Shown here: positions 11,288 through 13,303 of the stretch, piece by piece
Layout of the letters: every line of letters starts with the position of its first letter
Numbering within the stretch: the stretch's first letter is position 1
From: Bacillota bacterium
GTDB taxonomy: Bacteria; Bacillota; Clostridia; DSM-8532
Assembly: GCA_023459915.1 (NCBI GenBank)
Contig: JAEWSN010000152.1
Location: forward strand, 1-13,303
Reading direction: 5' to 3'
DNA length: 13,303 nucleotides
Position numbers and translations under genes: made by a program
Notes under the pieces: model-generated
Database searches by the model: none
What the model saw: only the letters and a program-made list of their open reading frames with translations
Told to the model about the DNA's origin: nothing

Positions 11288-13303
11288 ATGGCCATCCAGA
11301 CGCAAACCATTCAAATGGATGATGTTCAAATGACGGTGCATACCCTGCACACCCTGGTGGTGGGATCCGGCGCGGCCGGCCTGCAGAGTGCCGACCGGCT
11401 GTGCGCCCTCGGGGTACCGGATGTCGGCCTGCTCACCGAGGGCATGAGCATGGGGACTTCCCGCAACACCGGGTCGGACAAGCAGACCTACTACAAGCTC
11501 ACCCTCTCCGGGGCGGAACCGGATTCGGTGCAGGACATGGCCCGCACGCTCTTCGAGGGCGGCTGTGTCCATGGGGACATCGCGCTGGTGCAGGCGGCGC
11601 AGTCGGCCCGCTGCTTTCTTCGCCTCTGCGACATCGGCGTGCCGTTTCCGCAGAACCGGCTTGGCGAGTACGCCGGTTACCAGACAGACCATGACAGGCG
11701 GCGCCGGGCCACCTCTGCCGGGCCCCTGACCTCCCGGTACATGACCGAACGCCTGGAGGCCCAGGTCCGCAAACAGCCGGTTCGGATCTTTGACCGGTTT
11801 CTGGCCATCGGCATTGTGACGACGCCGGATGCACCCATGCAGGAGGCCGCTCACTCCGGGAACACATCCGCGGTGGGGCTTGTTGCGCTGGATGTCAGCC
11901 GGCTGTCGGACCCGGGCCATGGCTTGACGTTGTTCCACTGCACCAATCTGGTGTGGGCCACAGGTGGCCCGGCCGGTATTTACCGGTACTCCGTCTATCC
12001 GGAAAGCCAGACGGGTGCCACCGGCATCGCGCTGGAGGCAGGGGCTGTCGCGTCCAATCTCACGGAATCCCAGTATGGCATCGCCTCCACCGGGTTCCGC
12101 TGGAATCTTTCCGGAACATTTCAGCAGGTGCTGCCGCGCTATGTGTCCACAGATGCAAATGGCGAAAACGAGCGGGATTTCCTGCTGGACTGGTTCGACT
12201 CACCGGGCCCCATGCTCGACGCCATCTTCCTCAAAGGTTATCAGTGGCCGTTCGATCCCGCCAAGACCGGCCCGGGCGGATCCTCGGTCATCGATTTGCT
12301 GGTTGGCATGGAGGCGGCCAAGGGGCGACGCGTCTTCCTGGATTTTCGACAGGATCCCTGTCCGGATTTCGACTTTGCATTGCTTGGACCCGAAGCCCAC
12401 AACTATCTGGCGCGCTCCGGCGCCCTGTTCGGCAAACCCATCGATCGGCTGCGGCACATGAATCCGCCGGCCATCGCCCTGTATGCGGATCATGGCATCG
12501 ATTTGGCGAGCGAACGGCTGGAAATTGCGGTTTGCGCGCAGCACAACAATGGCGGGCTGGTCGGGGACCTTTGGTGGGAGAGCAATCTCCGTCATTTCTT
12601 TCCGGTCGGTGAGGTGAATGGTTCCTTTGGGGTGCACCGCCCCGGCGGAAGCGCGCTCAACGCCACGCAGGTGGGCGGGTTGCGCGCCGCGGAACGGATT
12701 GCCGCCCGCTATCGCATGGCGCCGGTGCCGCTGGACCAATTTCTCGAAGCGGCGAAGCCGCTGGTGCGAAGCCGGCTGGCGGAGGCCCGCTCGCTGCTGG
12801 CGCCTTCAGGCGCGGAACCGCCGCGGATGTCGGTGGAAGCCCTTCGCCTGCAGGCCGGTACCCGCATGACCGAGGTGGGCGCCCATATCCGTCCCGTCGC
12901 GGCGCTGGCGGCGGCGGAGGCGGAAGCGGCGGCATGGCTGCGGGCCTTCCCCACGTTGGTTTGCTGCGGGAGCCCATATGAGCTTCCCGACGCGTTCCGG
13001 CTTCGGGACATTCTCCTCACCCGGTATGCGTTTCTTGCTACCATCCGTGAGTATGCCGCCCATGGGGGCGGCAGCCGGGGCTCAAGTCTGCTGGCGGAGA
13101 CGGGCGGGATGACGTCGGATGCTGTGGCATCTGGCGACGTGGCATCTTGCGATCGAAAGTCCGGAACGGGGGTTTCCCATCACACGGCATCCCGGTTGCC
13201 GGGAGGGCTCGTGGTGCGGCCGGAAACGACTTCCCTGCGGGACTGGATTTGCGAAACCTCGTTCGTTCCCGAAGGAGGCGCCCTGCAGCCCCGTTTCCGG
13301 TGG
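11288..13303 (+). CDS. FAD-binding fumarate reductase/succinate dehydrogenase-like flavoprotein (3' end missing)
   Basis: The frame is open from ATG 11288 for 672 codons to the right edge with no stop, so the C-terminus is missing. GSGAAG (26-31) after a beta strand is the FAD dinucleotide-binding motif. ATGGPAGIYRYS, AQHNNGGLVGD (around H419), FPVGEVNG (438-445) and HRPGGSALNATQVGGLRAA are hallmarks of the FAD_binding_2 family (fumarate reductase, L-aspartate oxidase, adenylylsulfate reductase flavoproteins). H419 occupies the place of the family's substrate-binding histidine. The protein lacks a signal peptide or heme domain in the visible part. A helical region follows from about 490, with a low-complexity G/S/A/T insert near 595-640. 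GGAGG lies five bases before the ATG. Third gene of the operon; likely oxidises or reduces a carbon bond next to a carboxyl or keto group, substrate unknown. Confidence 0.88.
   Translation, partial: MAIQTQTIQMDDVQMTVHTLHTLVVGSGAAGLQSADRLCALGVPDVGLLTEGMSMGTSRNTGSDKQTYYKLTLSGAEPDSVQDMARTLFEGGCVHGDIALVQAAQSARCFLRLCDIGVPFPQNRLGEYAGYQTDHDRRRRATSAGPLTSRYMTERLEAQVRKQPVRIFDRFLAIGIVTTPDAPMQEAAHSGNTSAVGLVALDVSRLSDPGHGLTLFHCTNLVWATGGPAGIYRYSVYPESQTGATGIALEAGAVASNLTESQYGIASTGFRWNLSGTFQQVLPRYVSTDANGENERDFLLDWFDSPGPMLDAIFLKGYQWPFDPAKTGPGGSSVIDLLVGMEAAKGRRVFLDFRQDPCPDFDFALLGPEAHNYLARSGALFGKPIDRLRHMNPPAIALYADHGIDLASERLEIAVCAQHNNGGLVGDLWWESNLRHFFPVGEVNGSFGVHRPGGSALNATQVGGLRAAERIAARYRMAPVPLDQFLEAAKPLVRSRLAEARSLLAPSGAEPPRMSVEALRLQAGTRMTEVGAHIRPVAALAAAEAEAAAWLRAFPTLVCCGSPYELPDAFRLRDILLTRYAFLATIREYAAHGGGSRGSSLLAETGGMTSDAVASGDVASCDRKSGTGVSHHTASRLPGGLVVRPETTSLRDWICETSFVPEGGALQPRFRW

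Noticed and set aside
10253..11938. Leftward 561-codon open frame opposite the SDR and FAD genes
   Set aside because: It spans two well-supported genes and the gap between them, is rich in H, R, P and G as expected for antisense of GC-rich genes, and has no recognisable domain.

Overview
The window is protein-coding DNA of high G+C, dense with genes on both strands. No rRNA, tRNA, CRISPR array or transposase gene is visible. YitT and DUF2500 family proteins, strong AGGAGG-type ribosome binding sites, a TTG start and simple -35/-10 promoters suggest a high-GC member of the Bacillota (Clostridia-like). This placement is an inference, not a proof.

Layout. (1) Positions 1-1618 are read leftwards: the start of a gene that leaves the window, a cytoplasmic TolB-type beta-propeller protein with its own promoter, and a membrane-anchored DUF2500 protein ended by a clear rho-independent terminator. 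(2) Positions 1792-6172 hold a rightward two-gene glycosidase operon with a good promoter: a GH43 beta-xylosidase/arabinofuranosidase-type enzyme and a GH78 alpha-L-rhamnosidase-type enzyme, both apparently cytoplasmic. Seven tandem 13-bp repeats fill the gap between them. (3) Positions 6179-7728 hold a long two-part hairpin, a leftward YitT membrane protein and a divergent half-size EamA transporter-like protein. (4) From 7734 to the right edge lies a regulator plus redox operon: a leftward AraC-family regulator, and divergently an Old Yellow Enzyme-type flavoprotein with a C-terminal cysteine cluster, a short-chain dehydrogenase/reductase, and a fumarate-reductase-like FAD protein that runs off the window. 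Between regulator and operon are two A-tract half-sites 21 bp apart just upstream of a TATAAT box, as expected for an AraC-activated promoter.

How it may work together. The glycosidases would release pentose and rhamnose-type sugars from imported plant oligosaccharides or glycosides. The AraC-controlled redox trio looks like a small catabolic or electron-disposal pathway for an unknown, perhaps unsaturated or carbonyl-bearing, compound. The link between the two modules is only neighbourhood.

A recurring oddity is short degenerate duplications at gene edges and linkers (3684-3774, 7230-7288, 7750-7826, 10240-10351, 10388-10423), a palindrome built on GGGGTC-N-GACCCC found three times, and long low-complexity inserts in two enzymes.
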